Positions 53,097 to 62,232 of a stretch of DNA of 64,000 nucleotides are shown here, piece after piece. Each line of letters opens with the position of its first letter. The stretch's first letter is position 1. The notes beneath the pieces were generated by a model, which was not told the DNA's origin, did no database searches, and saw only the letters and a program-made list of their open reading frames with translations. Source of the DNA: Actinomyces polynesiensis (GTDB taxonomy: Bacteria > Actinomycetota > Actinomycetes > Actinomycetales > Actinomycetaceae); the NCBI RefSeq assembly GCF_000820725.1, contig NZ_CCXH01000111.1, forward strand, positions 1-64,000, given 5' to 3'. Position numbers and translations under genes: made by a program.

Positions 53097-53492
53097 ATGG
53101 CCACCGACTACACCGGCGTCAAGCTCGACGGCGCACGTCGCCTACGCTCCACCCTCCGCAAGGCAGGGGTGGACATGACCAAACTGCGCGACACCAACCG
53201 CGAGGTCGCCGGAGTAGTCGTCACAGCGGCAGGCGCCCGAGTCCCCACCAGGACCGGGCGCCTGGCCGCCACCCTCCGCACCGGCGCCACCCGGACAGCA
53301 GCCATCGCCCGCGCAGGCAACAACCGAAGCGGTGGCGTCCCCTACGGCAACCCCATCCACTGGGGCTGGTTCCGCCGACACATCAAGCCCAACCCGTTCC
53401 TGAGCCTCGCCGCCCAATCAACAGAACCCACCTGGTTCGGAATCTACTCCGAACGCATCGGGCAAATCCTCGACACCGTAAAGGGAAAATGA
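53097..53492 (+). CDS. HK97 gp10-like tail component
   Basis: 131 aa with the PTRTGRLAATLRTGA segment and a late GWFRRHIKPNPFL, characteristic of HK97 gp10-type proteins at the head-tail joint. Confidence 0.75.
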   Translation: MATDYTGVKLDGARRLRSTLRKAGVDMTKLRDTNREVAGVVVTAAGARVPTRTGRLAATLRTGATRTAAIARAGNNRSGGVPYGNPIHWGWFRRHIKPNPFLSLAAQSTEPTWFGIYSERIGQILDTVKGK

Positions 53493-53493
53493 A

Positions 53494-53796
53494 ATGCAGA
53501 ACCTCCAGGTGCAAATCGTCACCACCGCACTCTCCGACGACGCCGCCCCCCGCGTGGTCACCGTCCAGACCGACAACAGGGACCAAGTTCGGTGGGAGCT
53601 GGCACGCGCCCGCGAAGGATGGCCCGCCCAGACCGAGGCCCCAGCCCTCTTCACCGCTTACGTGGCATGGTCTGCGCTCGCCCGTGGAGGCGACCTCCAG
53701 GGAATGAAGTTCGCCGACTTCCAGCAGACCGTCATCGCGTCCACCGCGTCCCTGGTGGACGTGGACCCTACCCGAGCGGCTCCCGCCGCCGACTGA
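53494..53796 (+). CDS. Tail assembly chaperone (G protein)
   Basis: 100 aa immediately before the tape measure gene. A second frame (-1 relative to this one) overlaps and continues through IVELALATRIPMSEWETRP to 53897, which resembles the T part of a G-T fusion. The two are probably joined by programmed frameshift. No classic XXXYYYZ slippery heptamer is visible near the stop. Confidence 0.72.
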   Translation: MQNLQVQIVTTALSDDAAPRVVTVQTDNRDQVRWELARAREGWPAQTEAPALFTAYVAWSALARGGDLQGMKFADFQQTVIASTASLVDVDPTRAAPAAD

Positions 53797-53897
53797 TCGT
53801 CGAACTCGCCCTGGCGACGCGCATTCCCATGAGCGAATGGGAAACGCGCCCCACCGAGGACATCGCAACCGCCATAGAGCTACTGGAAATCAGGTGA
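53797..53897 (+). CDS. Tail assembly chaperone T extension (frameshift product)
   Basis: Open in the -1 frame after the chaperone stop: it reads LIVELALATRIP, MSEWETRPTED and IATAIELLEIR. No good independent start exists except ATG 53830, so it is most likely made only as a G-T fusion. The tape measure begins eight bases after its stop. Confidence 0.55.
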
Positions 53898-53904
53898 TCC
53901 GCTA

Positions 53905-55380
53905 ATGGCTTCCAAGACCGCCATTCTCTCCGTCCGAGTCGTCTCCGACACAAAAGACGCGAAGAAGGGAATGGACGACGTGGCCACCGGCGTGGACAAG
54001 CTGGAGCAGGGCCTCAACAAGGCCACCGTGCCCGCAGGTCTCGCCCTGGGAGCCATCACAGCCCTCGGGAAAGGCGCCTACGATGCAGCCTCCGACCTCC
54101 AGCAGTCAGCCGGTGCCGTCGAATCAGTGTTCAAGGACCAGGCGGACACCATCATCGGCGCCTCCAAGACCGCAGCCGACGCAGTAGGCCTCTCCACGTC
54201 CAGCTACCAGAACCTTGCCACCGTTCTAGGCGCCCAGCTGAAGAACATGGGCATGCCCATGGACGAAGTGGCAGGAAAGACCACAGACCTGATCGGCCTC
54301 GGGTCCGACCTCGCCGCCACCTTCGGCGGGACGACATCCGACGCCGTGTCCGCCGTGTCCGCCCTCCTGCGAGGCGAACGCGATCCCATCGAACGCTACG
54401 GCGTTTCCATCAAGCAGGCCGACATCAACGCCCGCATGGCAGCCGACGGCCTCACGGGCCTGTCCGGGGACGCAGCCAAAGCCGCGGAGACCCAGACCGT
54501 TCTGGCCATGCTCGCCGAGCAGACCAGCGGTGCCATGGGCCAGTTCGCCCGCGAGACCGACAGCGCGGCAGGCGCCCAGCAGATAGCAACCGCCCAGTGG
54601 GAGAACGCCCGCGCCGAGCTGGGAGAGCGACTCCTCCCCATCGGCACCCAAGTCTCCCAGTGGCTCGCCCAGGGCGCCCAACTGGTCATGCAGCATTCCG
54701 GGGCCGTCACCATCCTGGTCGGCGTCGTCGCCGCCCTCTCCGCAGCGGTCCTCATCGCCAACGGCGCACTGAAGGCCTACAAGGCAGCCCAGACCGCCGT
54801 GAAGGTCGCCACCACCGTCTGGACCGCTGCACAGTGGGCCATCAACGCCGCACTGACAGCCAACCCCATCGGGCTCGTGGTCGTCGCCATTGCCGCCCTG
54901 GCAGCCGGAGTGATCTACGCCTACAAGAACAGCGAGACGTTCAGGAACGGCGTCAACGCAGCGTGGGACGCTGTGAAGTCCGGCGCCTCCATCGTCTGGA
55001 ACACCCTGGAGCCCATCCGAAATGCATTCAGTGGAATAACTGACGCGGTGAAATCTGCCTACAACTGGGTCAGCAACCTGTTTAGCAGCTTCACCCCACC
55101 ATCCTGGCTCCAAACAGTCGCCGGATTCGTCGGCCTCACCGCCGACACCACCCAGTCCGTCGAGCTGGCGGCAGGCACTGGCATGTCCGCTGCACCCAGC
55201 CTCGCGCGACTGGTCACGCTCTCCGGGTCCCGCAACTCCGCGCCCGCCACCGTCGTCCACAACACCATCACCATCAACGGCGCCCTGGACCCCGTGGAGG
55301 TGTCCCGTCAGCTCCGTCGCATCCTCGACGACCACGATGTGCGCGTCACCTCCAGCCGAACCGTAGGAGCCTCCCTGTGA
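53905..55380 (+). CDS. Tape measure protein
   Basis: 491 aa: long helical N-terminal part (VATGVDKLEQGLNKATVPAG), Gly/Ala hydrophobic stretches in the middle (about 265-340) and a short C-terminal domain. At about 0.15 nm per residue the tail would be roughly 70-75 nm, short for a siphophage. Overlaps the next gene by four bases. Confidence 0.88.
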   Translation: MASKTAILSVRVVSDTKDAKKGMDDVATGVDKLEQGLNKATVPAGLALGAITALGKGAYDAASDLQQSAGAVESVFKDQADTIIGASKTAADAVGLSTSSYQNLATVLGAQLKNMGMPMDEVAGKTTDLIGLGSDLAATFGGTTSDAVSAVSALLRGERDPIERYGVSIKQADINARMAADGLTGLSGDAAKAAETQTVLAMLAEQTSGAMGQFARETDSAAGAQQIATAQWENARAELGERLLPIGTQVSQWLAQGAQLVMQHSGAVTILVGVVAALSAAVLIANGALKAYKAAQTAVKVATTVWTAAQWAINAALTANPIGLVVVAIAALAAGVIYAYKNSETFRNGVNAAWDAVKSGASIVWNTLEPIRNAFSGITDAVKSAYNWVSNLFSSFTPPSWLQTVAGFVGLTADTTQSVELAAGTGMSAAPSLARLVTLSGSRNSAPATVVHNTITINGALDPVEVSRQLRRILDDHDVRVTSSRTVGASL

Positions 55381-57056
55381 CCATCACCCCCAGCCTCCGC
55401 ATGGGAGGCGGCACCGTGTCCATGACCGCTGACCAGTACCCCACCGACGACACCGCGCTGGACTCCCTGCGCATCATCTGGGGACGCGGGGACCCCTGGA
55501 GCCACCCAGACCCCGCCACACTCACCGCGCGGGTCGCCCTGGTCACCGGCGTGCCGGGCTGGCTCCACGTCGGCGCCACCATCGACGCCCACCTGGGTGG
55601 CACCATTGAGGACGACCGGCCCCTGCTGGACCTCCTGCCCTGGGTGGACGCGGCAGACCTCCCCGACCTCTGGAGCCCGCAGGTGTTCCCCCCTCAGCCA
55701 CGCGGCGACAGTGGGCTGCCCGAGATTGAGCGCAGTGGCGTCTCCGGCGGCTGGGTCGAGGTCTACCCCGGTCCTCGCGTCCCCACCGAGTTCCCCAGGG
55801 TCTGGGACAACCGGCGCCGCGCCTACCCCGGCGACACTCTCACCCTCACTCTCGACATGCCCGTCCACCGCGGCTACACCGTTGAGGTGGCCCCCATCCT
55901 GTTCCTGACTCCCTCCGCCACCTACCGCACTCTGCCCACCCAGGTCACCATCCTCCCCTCCGAGACCACCGGCCCCACCACCGCCACCATCACCATCCCC
56001 ACGGACCTCCCCAGCCCCGGCCCCTACTGGGTGGGCCTCCGCGTCTCATGGGAGGCCACCGAGGGATACAAGACGTGGGCAGACGACCCCGGCACCTGGG
56101 CATCCGCCACCGGCACCTGGGAGGACCACGCCGCCCGCCTCCACCTGACAGACATCGCCCTCACCGCCCCGCCCCGCGATACCTCTCTCGACACCACCTC
56201 GTTCTCCGGGAGCGTCACCGAGGTCGTGGCCGCCTGGGATGACAAGCTCCACCGGCCCGTCGCCACCATCACCGCCACCGACATCCTGGCCGACATCAAC
56301 GCCACCCGCGTGGGGGAGACCCCCTGGCCCGCGGAGCCCACCATCGACCGCCTGACCCGCATCCTCACCACCGCACTCGGCCAGACGCCCACCGTCCTCG
56401 ACGCTGGAGCCCTCCTGCCCTCACGCACCTGCCGCGCCAGGGACGTGGACTCCCGCAGCGCCGGGGACCTCGCCCGCCTCACCCTCAACACCAACCTGGC
56501 CACCCTCCACCCCACCTACCAGGAGGACACCCCGACCTTCCGCCTGGTCCCCATGGGTGCCCCCAGCGCCCAGGACGTGGCCGTGCGTATCCCCGCATCC
56601 AGCATCCCCCGCGACGGCCTGCGAGCCAGCAACTCCACCGGCACCGGCGCCACCGTCGTGGAGGTCACCTGGAGGGACGGCACGACAGACCGCACGTGGA
56701 CCGACGAGCTGCCCGACCTGGGCGACCTCGGCCCCCGCTCCATCAAGATCGAGACCGAGGCCGCCAGTGAGTCCCAGGCCCTTGATATCGGCTGGCAGGC
56801 ACTCCACCTCATGGACCCCAGGTCCTGGCAGATCACCGGCCTGACCCTCTCCACCGTCACCCAGCCCACCGTCTCCGACGCCACCCTGCTGGCACTCCTG
56901 GACCCCACCAGCCGCCCCGGCCAGCGCCTCACCATCACCGACTGCCCGCCCTGGGTGGGAGGCCCCACCCTCGACCTGCTGACCCTCGGAGCCTCCATGA
57001 CTGCCCACCAGGGCGGATGGACACTCGACCTCGACGTGCTCCGCATCACCCACTGA
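55377..57056 (+). CDS. Minor tail protein
   Basis: 559 aa, beta-rich, in the distal-tail/baseplate position between tape measure and the receptor-binding gene. DTALDSLRIIWGRGDPWSHP near the start and a repeated Thr/Pro pattern are seen in minor tail proteins of actinophages. No enzymatic motif recognised. Confidence 0.75.
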   Translation: MTITPSLRMGGGTVSMTADQYPTDDTALDSLRIIWGRGDPWSHPDPATLTARVALVTGVPGWLHVGATIDAHLGGTIEDDRPLLDLLPWVDAADLPDLWSPQVFPPQPRGDSGLPEIERSGVSGGWVEVYPGPRVPTEFPRVWDNRRRAYPGDTLTLTLDMPVHRGYTVEVAPILFLTPSATYRTLPTQVTILPSETTGPTTATITIPTDLPSPGPYWVGLRVSWEATEGYKTWADDPGTWASATGTWEDHAARLHLTDIALTAPPRDTSLDTTSFSGSVTEVVAAWDDKLHRPVATITATDILADINATRVGETPWPAEPTIDRLTRILTTALGQTPTVLDAGALLPSRTCRARDVDSRSAGDLARLTLNTNLATLHPTYQEDTPTFRLVPMGAPSAQDVAVRIPASSIPRDGLRASNSTGTGATVVEVTWRDGTTDRTWTDELPDLGDLGPRSIKIETEAASESQALDIGWQALHLMDPRSWQITGLTLSTVTQPTVSDATLLALLDPTSRPGQRLTITDCPPWVGGPTLDLLTLGASMTAHQGGWTLDLDVLRITH

Positions 57057-57070
57057 GAAAAGGACCGCTC

Positions 57071-57424
57071 ATGCCCTCCGCCACATCCAAGGGAGTGCCC
57101 TACCCTCTCCCCGCCGACAACCGCGGCGCCTACCCCACCGAGGTCGGAAAGCCCCTGGCCGAGTGGATCGACGCCAAGACCCCCCAGCGTGGCTCCGTTG
57201 CAGGCAGCAGCGCCATGGCCGCCGACGCAACCAACACCTTCACCGTGACCTTCCCCCGGCCCTTCGCCACCCCTCCCACCGTCATAGTGGGGTCTGACAA
57301 CAGTCGCGTGGCCACCGAGGCAAAGAACATCACCACCACCGGGTTCAATCTGGCCGCGCGCAACGTGTCCGCCGGTCCGACGAGCGGCCCCGTGACCTAT
57401 GCGTGGATCGCGCTCGCGTCATGA
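57071..57424 (+). CDS. Probable tail tip/receptor-binding protein with H-type-lectin-like domain
   Basis: 117 aa; the segment FTVTFPRPFATPPTVIVGSD, followed later by TGFNLAARNVS, resembles H-type-lectin-like beta domains found at phage tail tips. AAAAGGA upstream fits translation initiation. Overlaps the endolysin start by ATGA. Confidence 0.65.
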   Translation: MPSATSKGVPYPLPADNRGAYPTEVGKPLAEWIDAKTPQRGSVAGSSAMAADATNTFTVTFPRPFATPPTVIVGSDNSRVATEAKNITTTGFNLAARNVSAGPTSGPVTYAWIALAS

Positions 57425-58233
57425 CCGACTACCCCACCGCGAACTCCTACGCTTCCCGCCTGCGCCCTGTGCGTCTCATCGTCGTGCACACGATGGAGGT
57501 CCCCTGCACTGACCAGGCCACTCACGCCGTCATGCGCGCCTTCCAGGACACCAGCCGCCAAGCCTCCGCCCACTACGGGGTCGGGCCGGGCGTCACGCTC
57601 TCCGGCGTGCCCGAGACCGCCACCGCCTGGGCCACCCCCGGAGCCAACGCCGACGGCATCCAGATCGAACAGGCCGGATACTCCGGCAAGACCTCCGGCA
57701 CCCCAGCGGGCACGGACTGGACGAGTGGCCCCGGCGCAGCCGTCGTCGCCCGAACCGCCGCCCTGGTGCGCGACCTCTGCAACCGGTGGAACATCCCGCG
57801 CCGACACCTCACCGACGCCCAGCTCGCCGCAGGCGAGGCCGGGATCATCGGCCACGTCCAGGCCAGCCGCGTCTACGGCGGCACCCACTGGGACCCCGGC
57901 GAAACCTACCCCTGGGACGCCATCACCAGCACCCAGCAGACCACCGCCACGCCCACCACACCCACCACCACGCAGGAGGCACCCGAAATGGTCATCATCA
58001 AGAGCGCGAACCGGAAGGCCGCCCTCATCGGCCCCGCCAGCTTCCACCAGTTCCGCAACAGCGAGGAGCAGGCCACCGCCATCACCGTCCTCGCCCCCGC
58101 CATCAAGGACACGATCACCGATCGCCAGTACGACGTGATCCGCGCCGTCATCGCTGCCGGGGCCCTCGACGCCACCCAGACCCGGGCCGACCTCGCCACC
58201 CTCCTGGCCGACCTCGACAAGGAGACCGCCTGA
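57421..58233 (+). CDS. Endolysin, N-acetylmuramoyl-L-alanine amidase
   Basis: 270 aa. The amidase_2 domain (about 10-185) shows VRLIVVHTMEVP with the first zinc His, SAHYGVGP with the second region, and HVQASRVYGGTHWDPGETYP with the third His. After a Thr/Pro linker, residues 195-270 form a helical segment that may bind the wall or be made separately. It cleaves the stem peptide from glycan at lysis. Confidence 0.88.
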   Translation: MTDYPTANSYASRLRPVRLIVVHTMEVPCTDQATHAVMRAFQDTSRQASAHYGVGPGVTLSGVPETATAWATPGANADGIQIEQAGYSGKTSGTPAGTDWTSGPGAAVVARTAALVRDLCNRWNIPRRHLTDAQLAAGEAGIIGHVQASRVYGGTHWDPGETYPWDAITSTQQTTATPTTPTTTQEAPEMVIIKSANRKAALIGPASFHQFRNSEEQATAITVLAPAIKDTITDRQYDVIRAVIAAGALDATQTRADLATLLADLDKETA

Positions 58234-58234
58234 C

Positions 58235-58540
58235 ATGGAGGCCATCACCATCGCCGCCGTGGCTGGGGCCATCGCCCCCGCCCTGGTCGCCGTCATCACC
58301 CGTGCCTCCTGGCCCACCCGCACCAAACAGGTCATCGCGTACAGCGTGACCGCGGTGCTGGTGCTCCTGGGCCTCATCGCCACCTGGAGGCCCGAGACGT
58401 GGCAGCAGATCGCCGCCGCCATCATGGCCGCCATCGGCGTCTGCCAGGTCCTCTACACGGCCCTGCGCCCCGTGTGGGACGCCCTGCGCGCCCTCACCAC
58501 ACCCACCCAGGGCAGGCACGCCGCAGGAGCCGACCAGTGA
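58235..58540 (+). CDS. Holin-like membrane protein 1
   Basis: 101 aa, two to three membrane segments (IAAVAGAIAPALVAVIT, VIAYSVTAVLVLLGLIA, IAAAIMAAIGVCQVLYTAL), directly after the endolysin. Charged C terminus. Overlaps the next gene by GTGA. Confidence 0.75.
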   Translation: MEAITIAAVAGAIAPALVAVITRASWPTRTKQVIAYSVTAVLVLLGLIATWRPETWQQIAAAIMAAIGVCQVLYTALRPVWDALRALTTPTQGRHAAGADQ

Positions 58541-58884
58541 CCGGCCCCGAGGCCCTCGACGCCCTGGTGGCACTCGGGGGCCTCGGGGGCGTGGCCGCAA
58601 CCATCACCAGCCTGGCGACCCTGGTCAAGACCAGGCAGGTGCACGACGACACGTCCCAGGTGCGCGCCGACAGTGCCACCGCCGCAGCCCAGCTCCAGCC
58701 CGACCACGGGTCCAGCGTGGCCGACAAGATCGACGGCCTGGTCCGCGAGGTCCGCGGCCTCGGCCACCAGGTCGGGGAGCTCCGCGACTCTATGGTCCAG
58801 GAGCAGGAGGACCGCCGCCAGGGCGACGAGACCCTGCGCCACATGCTCGACGCACGCCCCATGGGATACCCCTGGGACAAGTGA
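58537..58884 (+). CDS. Holin-like membrane protein 2 (DUF2746-like)
   Basis: 115 aa from GTG 58537: one membrane segment (LVALGGLGGVAATITSLATL) and a coiled-coil acidic tail (DKIDGLVREVRGLGHQVGEL). This layout matches DUF2746 proteins found after endolysins in actinophages. Confidence 0.7.
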   Translation: MTGPEALDALVALGGLGGVAATITSLATLVKTRQVHDDTSQVRADSATAAAQLQPDHGSSVADKIDGLVREVRGLGHQVGELRDSMVQEQEDRRQGDETLRHMLDARPMGYPWDK

Positions 58885-58885
58885 G

Positions 58886-59716
58886 TCAGGACGCCGCTAT
58901 GGCGACCGCCTCCCGCAGTGCACCATCGGGGACGGCGACGTAGCGCTGTGTGGTGGCCACCGAGGCATGTCCCAGCAGCTCCTGCACGCACCGCAGGTCC
59001 GGCCTGCCCGCATAGACCCGCGTGGCGAACCTGTGCCGCAGCGTGTGCAGCGTCCACGGCTCCGGGATCACCTGCCGAGCGAGCTTGCCGACGTGCCTCG
59101 GCGTGAGATGCCCACCAGCGGGGGAGGGGAGCAACCACCGCCCCACCCCGATCACCGCCCGGACCTCCCGCGCCAGGGAGTCCGTGAGCGGCACCAGGCG
59201 GTCCCGTTCGCCCTTGCCGTGCACCAGGAGACTCCACCCGGTGAGGTCCTCCGTGAGGTCATCGCGCGACACCTGGGCGACCTCGGCCCGGCGCAGCCCG
59301 GCCTCACCGGCCAGGCGCAGCACGACATGCACGCGCGGGTCCGCAGCGGCCAACGCCTCACGGTAGGCGTCCTCGGGCGCGGGACGAGGCATGGCAGGCC
59401 CAGGGCGCACCGTGGGCAGGGAGTCGGTCGGGTCATCCTCGCACCGCCCGACCTCGACAGCCCACCGGTAGAAGCCCCTCAGCGACGCGTACGTGCTCCG
59501 GCGGGTTTCCCTGGCCCACTCCTGGGAGCCCGCCCACTCCACGAGGCGGCCCCTGGGGACCAGCGCCGGGCCGGGCGCGCCCGTCTGCCTGGCGAAGCGT
59601 CTCAGGTGCTCCGTGCGGGTCTCGATGGTCTGGGCCGTGCGCCCCGCAGCGCGCAAGGCGAGGGCCCAGGCGTCGATGCACTGGGCCCACTGATCTGGAA
59701 TCGGATATCTGTCCAT
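58886..59716 (-). CDS. int: Tyrosine integrase
   Basis: 276 aa with the full catalytic set: Arg142 (GLRRAEV), Lys168 (HGKGE), His224 and Arg227 (LHTLRHRF), His250 (LLGHASVATT) and Tyr259 (QRYV). The N-terminal part holds a SAM-like core-binding domain and is short, with little room for a separate arm-binding domain. It ends ...VAIAAS, a small hydrophobic Ala-rich tail that resembles SsrA-like degrons. It lies downstream of the 61-aa gene in the same direction as the repressor in the excised circle. Confidence 0.92.
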   Translation of the reverse strand: MDRYPIPDQWAQCIDAWALALRAAGRTAQTIETRTEHLRRFARQTGAPGPALVPRGRLVEWAGSQEWARETRRSTYASLRGFYRWAVEVGRCEDDPTDSLPTVRPGPAMPRPAPEDAYREALAAADPRVHVVLRLAGEAGLRRAEVAQVSRDDLTEDLTGWSLLVHGKGERDRLVPLTDSLAREVRAVIGVGRWLLPSPAGGHLTPRHVGKLARQVIPEPWTLHTLRHRFATRVYAGRPDLRCVQELLGHASVATTQRYVAVPDGALREAVAIAAS

Positions 59717-59726
59717 GCCGGGATTC

Positions 59727-59912
59727 TCAGCCGCGCACGTCGCCCAGGGCGCGCTGGAGCGTCAAGCGCAGGAGAGCGAGCGCTGCCAGCGTCTCAGCGT
59801 CCCGCCGCCCAGGGCGGGCATCAATGGCCCGCAGCTCCCGAAGCGCGCCCTCGGCCATGGAGCGCGTCATCTCCGGCACCGGCCCCGGAGTGACCCACTC
59901 GTCGTCGCTCAT
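59727..59912 (-). CDS. Small phage protein between attP and int, 61 aa
   Basis: MSDDEWVTPGPVPEMTRSMA... acidic N terminus and a helical C-terminal half. Its ATG overlaps the stop of the predicted long form of the repressor by ATGA. In the lysogen that upstream frame would instead derive from host DNA. It could be an excision factor or an integrase partner; no HTH is evident. Confidence 0.65.
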   Translation of the reverse strand: MSDDEWVTPGPVPEMTRSMAEGALRELRAIDARPGRRDAETLAALALLRLTLQRALGDVRG

Positions 59913-59977
59913 GATGCCCTCCGCAGCCGGTACTCACCGAGGTCCGTCACCGTGGCCACGGGGGCCACGGGATACCA

Positions 59978-60057
59978 ATCAGAAGGTTGGGGGTTCGAGT
60001 CCCTTCGGGCGCGCGGCAACCCCCCTCGGTGCGATCCACCGGTGGGGGTTCTGCTTT
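59978..60057. other. attR (80-bp core)
   Basis: Perfect copy of 44632-44711, here without the 5' half of the tRNA. It contains the tRNA 3' half and terminator hairpin as a relic. Confidence 0.95.
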
Positions 60058-60177
60058 TCCCGGCGACGCACGCCCCGGCAGCGGTGCCGGGCGTCCACCG
60101 GCCCCACTGCGACCGGCCCCGCGCACGCGGGAGCGCGGGCTGCCCGCCACAGCGATCGTCGCCACTACTCTGGCCGG

Positions 60178-61290
60178 ATGCACCCCTTCCCCGCCCTCGC
60201 CCCCTTCGCCTCCGGCCTCCTCGAGGTCGACGACGGTGCACAGGTGTACTGGGAGGCCAGCGGGAACCCCACGGGGATCCCCCTGCTCTACCTGCACGGC
60301 GGACCGGGAGGGGGACTGGGACGAGGGGGGTACCGCCGCCGTTTCGACCCCGCCTGCCACCTGATCATCGGGATCGACCAGCGCGGGTGCGGCTGCTCGC
60401 GGCCGCTCGCCTCGGAGGACCCCTCCTCCCTGGCCTCCAACACGACCGCACGGCTCCTCGCCGACATCGAGGCCGTGCGTGAGCACCTCGGCATCGGGGC
60501 CTGGATCCTCCACGGGGTCTCCTGGGGCTCCACCCTCGCCCTCGCCAGCGCCCTGGAGCACCCCGACCGCACCCTGGCGGTCGCACTCATGGCGGTGACC
60601 ACCACCTCCCGGCGCGAGGTCGACTGGATCACGCAGGGCGTGGGCCGCATCTTCCCCGAGGAGTGGCAGCGCTTCTCCGACGCCTCGGGACGCCGATCGG
60701 GCGAACGGGTCGTCGAGGCCTACGCCCGTCGGCTGGCCTCCACCGACCCCGCGGACCGGGAGGACCGGGTCGCGGCAGCGGACGCCTGGGACAGGTGGGA
60801 GTCGGTGCACGTGTCCCTGGACCCGTACCACGAGCCCGGGGCCCACACCGTGGACCCGGCGATGCGCCTGGGCTTCGCCACTCTCGTCACCCACTACTGG
60901 GCCAATGACGCCTTCATGCGGGGGAGCACCGACGAGGGCGCCCCGGACGCGACAGGCACCGGAGGGGCGGGGGAGGCCCGGGCCCCGGAGCCGGCGCCGG
61001 TCCTGGAACGTGCGGGGCAGCTCGAGGGGATCCCGGGGATCCTCGTCCACGGACGGTTCGACGTCTCCGGACCGGTCGAGACCCCCTGGCTCCTCCACCG
61101 TGCCTGGCCGGGCTCCGAACTGCACGTCGTGGAGGAGGAGGGGCACGGCGGTCCCCTCGAGGTCGACCTGGTGACCCGGCGCGTGGCCGCCCTCGTCGAC
61201 GGGTGGGAGGAGGACGGGCGCGCGGACTCCCTGCGACGGACGCCGGGCGCCGGCTCGCCCGGGGGATGGCCCACCCGGACCGTCGACTGA
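60178..61290 (+). CDS. Proline-iminopeptidase-like alpha/beta hydrolase
   Basis: 370 aa: oxyanion-hole HGGPGGG near residue 41, IGIDQRGCG, the nucleophile Ser in GVSWGST, and a late Asp/His pair (GRFDVSG, EEEGHGG). The family removes N-terminal proline from peptides. Relatives have GGSWGS; GVSWGS is a small variation. A Gly/Ala/Glu-rich insert (about 260-282) is another of the low-complexity insertions in this genome. TACTCT at 60166-60171 ends six bases before the ATG, a leaderless start. Confidence 0.83.
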   Translation: MHPFPALAPFASGLLEVDDGAQVYWEASGNPTGIPLLYLHGGPGGGLGRGGYRRRFDPACHLIIGIDQRGCGCSRPLASEDPSSLASNTTARLLADIEAVREHLGIGAWILHGVSWGSTLALASALEHPDRTLAVALMAVTTTSRREVDWITQGVGRIFPEEWQRFSDASGRRSGERVVEAYARRLASTDPADREDRVAAADAWDRWESVHVSLDPYHEPGAHTVDPAMRLGFATLVTHYWANDAFMRGSTDEGAPDATGTGGAGEARAPEPAPVLERAGQLEGIPGILVHGRFDVSGPVETPWLLHRAWPGSELHVVEEEGHGGPLEVDLVTRRVAALVDGWEEDGRADSLRRTPGAGSPGGWPTRTVD

Positions 61291-61480
61291 AGTGCCGGCG
61301 CGGACCGGGGCGGTCGGGGACCCCGGTCGTCCTGCCCATCGGCGCCGCGTCGGGGGACGGGGACCGACGGCGGGGCGACCCCCGGCTGGACCGGTCGAAC
61401 CGCACCCAATGGGGGAACCACGGGCCACCCGGCCCGCGCGCGCGTCCCGGGCACCGCACAATGGTGGCAGGAGGACTCCC

Positions 61481-62182
61481 ATGGACGTCGACTGGTCACT
61501 GTTCGGTCTGGAGGCACTGCGCACCCTGGCCGCCGCGACCCTGTGCGGCTTCATCGGTCTGGAACGCCAGTACCACCAGAAGAACGCCGGCGTGCGCACC
61601 CACGCCCTCGTCGGGATGGGCGCCTGCCTGTTCACCGTCGTCGGCATCCACCCCTGGCTGCTCGCCCAGACCCCGCAGTCCGGTGACGCCATGCGGGTGG
61701 CCGCGCAGGTGGTGAGCGGCATCGGCTTCCTCGGCGCGGGCGTGGTCTTCGTCAACCGCGACGCCGTCCGGGGGCTCACCACGGCGGCGGCGATCTGGCT
61801 CTCCGCCGCGGTGGGCATGGCCTGCGGCGCGGGGATGGTGCCACTGGCCACCACGACCACCGTCCTGTACCTGGTCGTCATCCTGGGGGTGAGTTCGCTG
61901 GTGAACAGGCTGCCCGTCCAGGACCGGCACATGCTGGTCCGCCTCGTCTACCAGGACCACACCGGGGCGCTGCGGCGGATCCTCACGGCGGCCTCCGACA
62001 TGGCCTTCGAGTCGTCGGTGCTCTCGAGTCACCAGGTCCCGCGCTCGGACCCTCCCGCCGTCGAGGTGACGGTGCGCTTCAGCGGGGGCCTGCCCCTGCG
62101 CGACCTGGTCGCCGAGCTCTCCGAGGTCGCGGGTGTCGTCTCGGTCGACATGTTCGAGGACTCCCGCTACATCGAGGACTGA
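61481..62182 (+). CDS. MgtC/SapB-family membrane protein
   Basis: 233 aa: MgtC-type N-terminal membrane domain (CGFIGLERQYHQKNAGVRTH, LVGMGACLFTVVG, VVSGIGFLGAGVVFVN) with four to five helices, followed by an ACT-like cytoplasmic domain (about 150-233). MgtC proteins modulate ATP synthase or magnesium homeostasis in pathogens; in actinobacteria the role is unclear. CAGGAGGACTCCC sets the ATG at 61481. Confidence 0.85.
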   Translation: MDVDWSLFGLEALRTLAAATLCGFIGLERQYHQKNAGVRTHALVGMGACLFTVVGIHPWLLAQTPQSGDAMRVAAQVVSGIGFLGAGVVFVNRDAVRGLTTAAAIWLSAAVGMACGAGMVPLATTTTVLYLVVILGVSSLVNRLPVQDRHMLVRLVYQDHTGALRRILTAASDMAFESSVLSSHQVPRSDPPAVEVTVRFSGGLPLRDLVAELSEVAGVVSVDMFEDSRYIED

Positions 62183-62232
62183 GCGCGCGCGGGGACGCGG
62201 CACCGCCGGATCAGGACCGTGGTGCCGCCCGC

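Larger units (their letters stand above)
44632..60057. mobile_element. Compact temperate siphophage prophage, 15.35 kb
   Basis: Bounded by 80-bp direct repeats at a tRNA-Arg 3' end. It carries regulators, HNH, terminase, portal, fused protease-capsid, connectors, tail tube, tail chaperone, a short tape measure (491 aa), tail fibre-type genes, endolysin, two holin-like genes and a tyrosine integrase in standard siphovirus order. One unit (one att copy) is 15,346 bp. That is close to the smallest known tailed phages, such as the roughly 15-kb Arthrobacter siphophages, which as I recall also use a fused protease-capsid gene. No gene is visibly broken, so it may be inducible. Confidence 0.93.

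Noticed and set aside
59909-60241. 110-aa minus-strand gene across attR
   Set aside because: Its 5' part is host DNA antisense to the iminopeptidase promoter region; the meaningful part is the 3' tail that belongs to the repressor in the excised phage.
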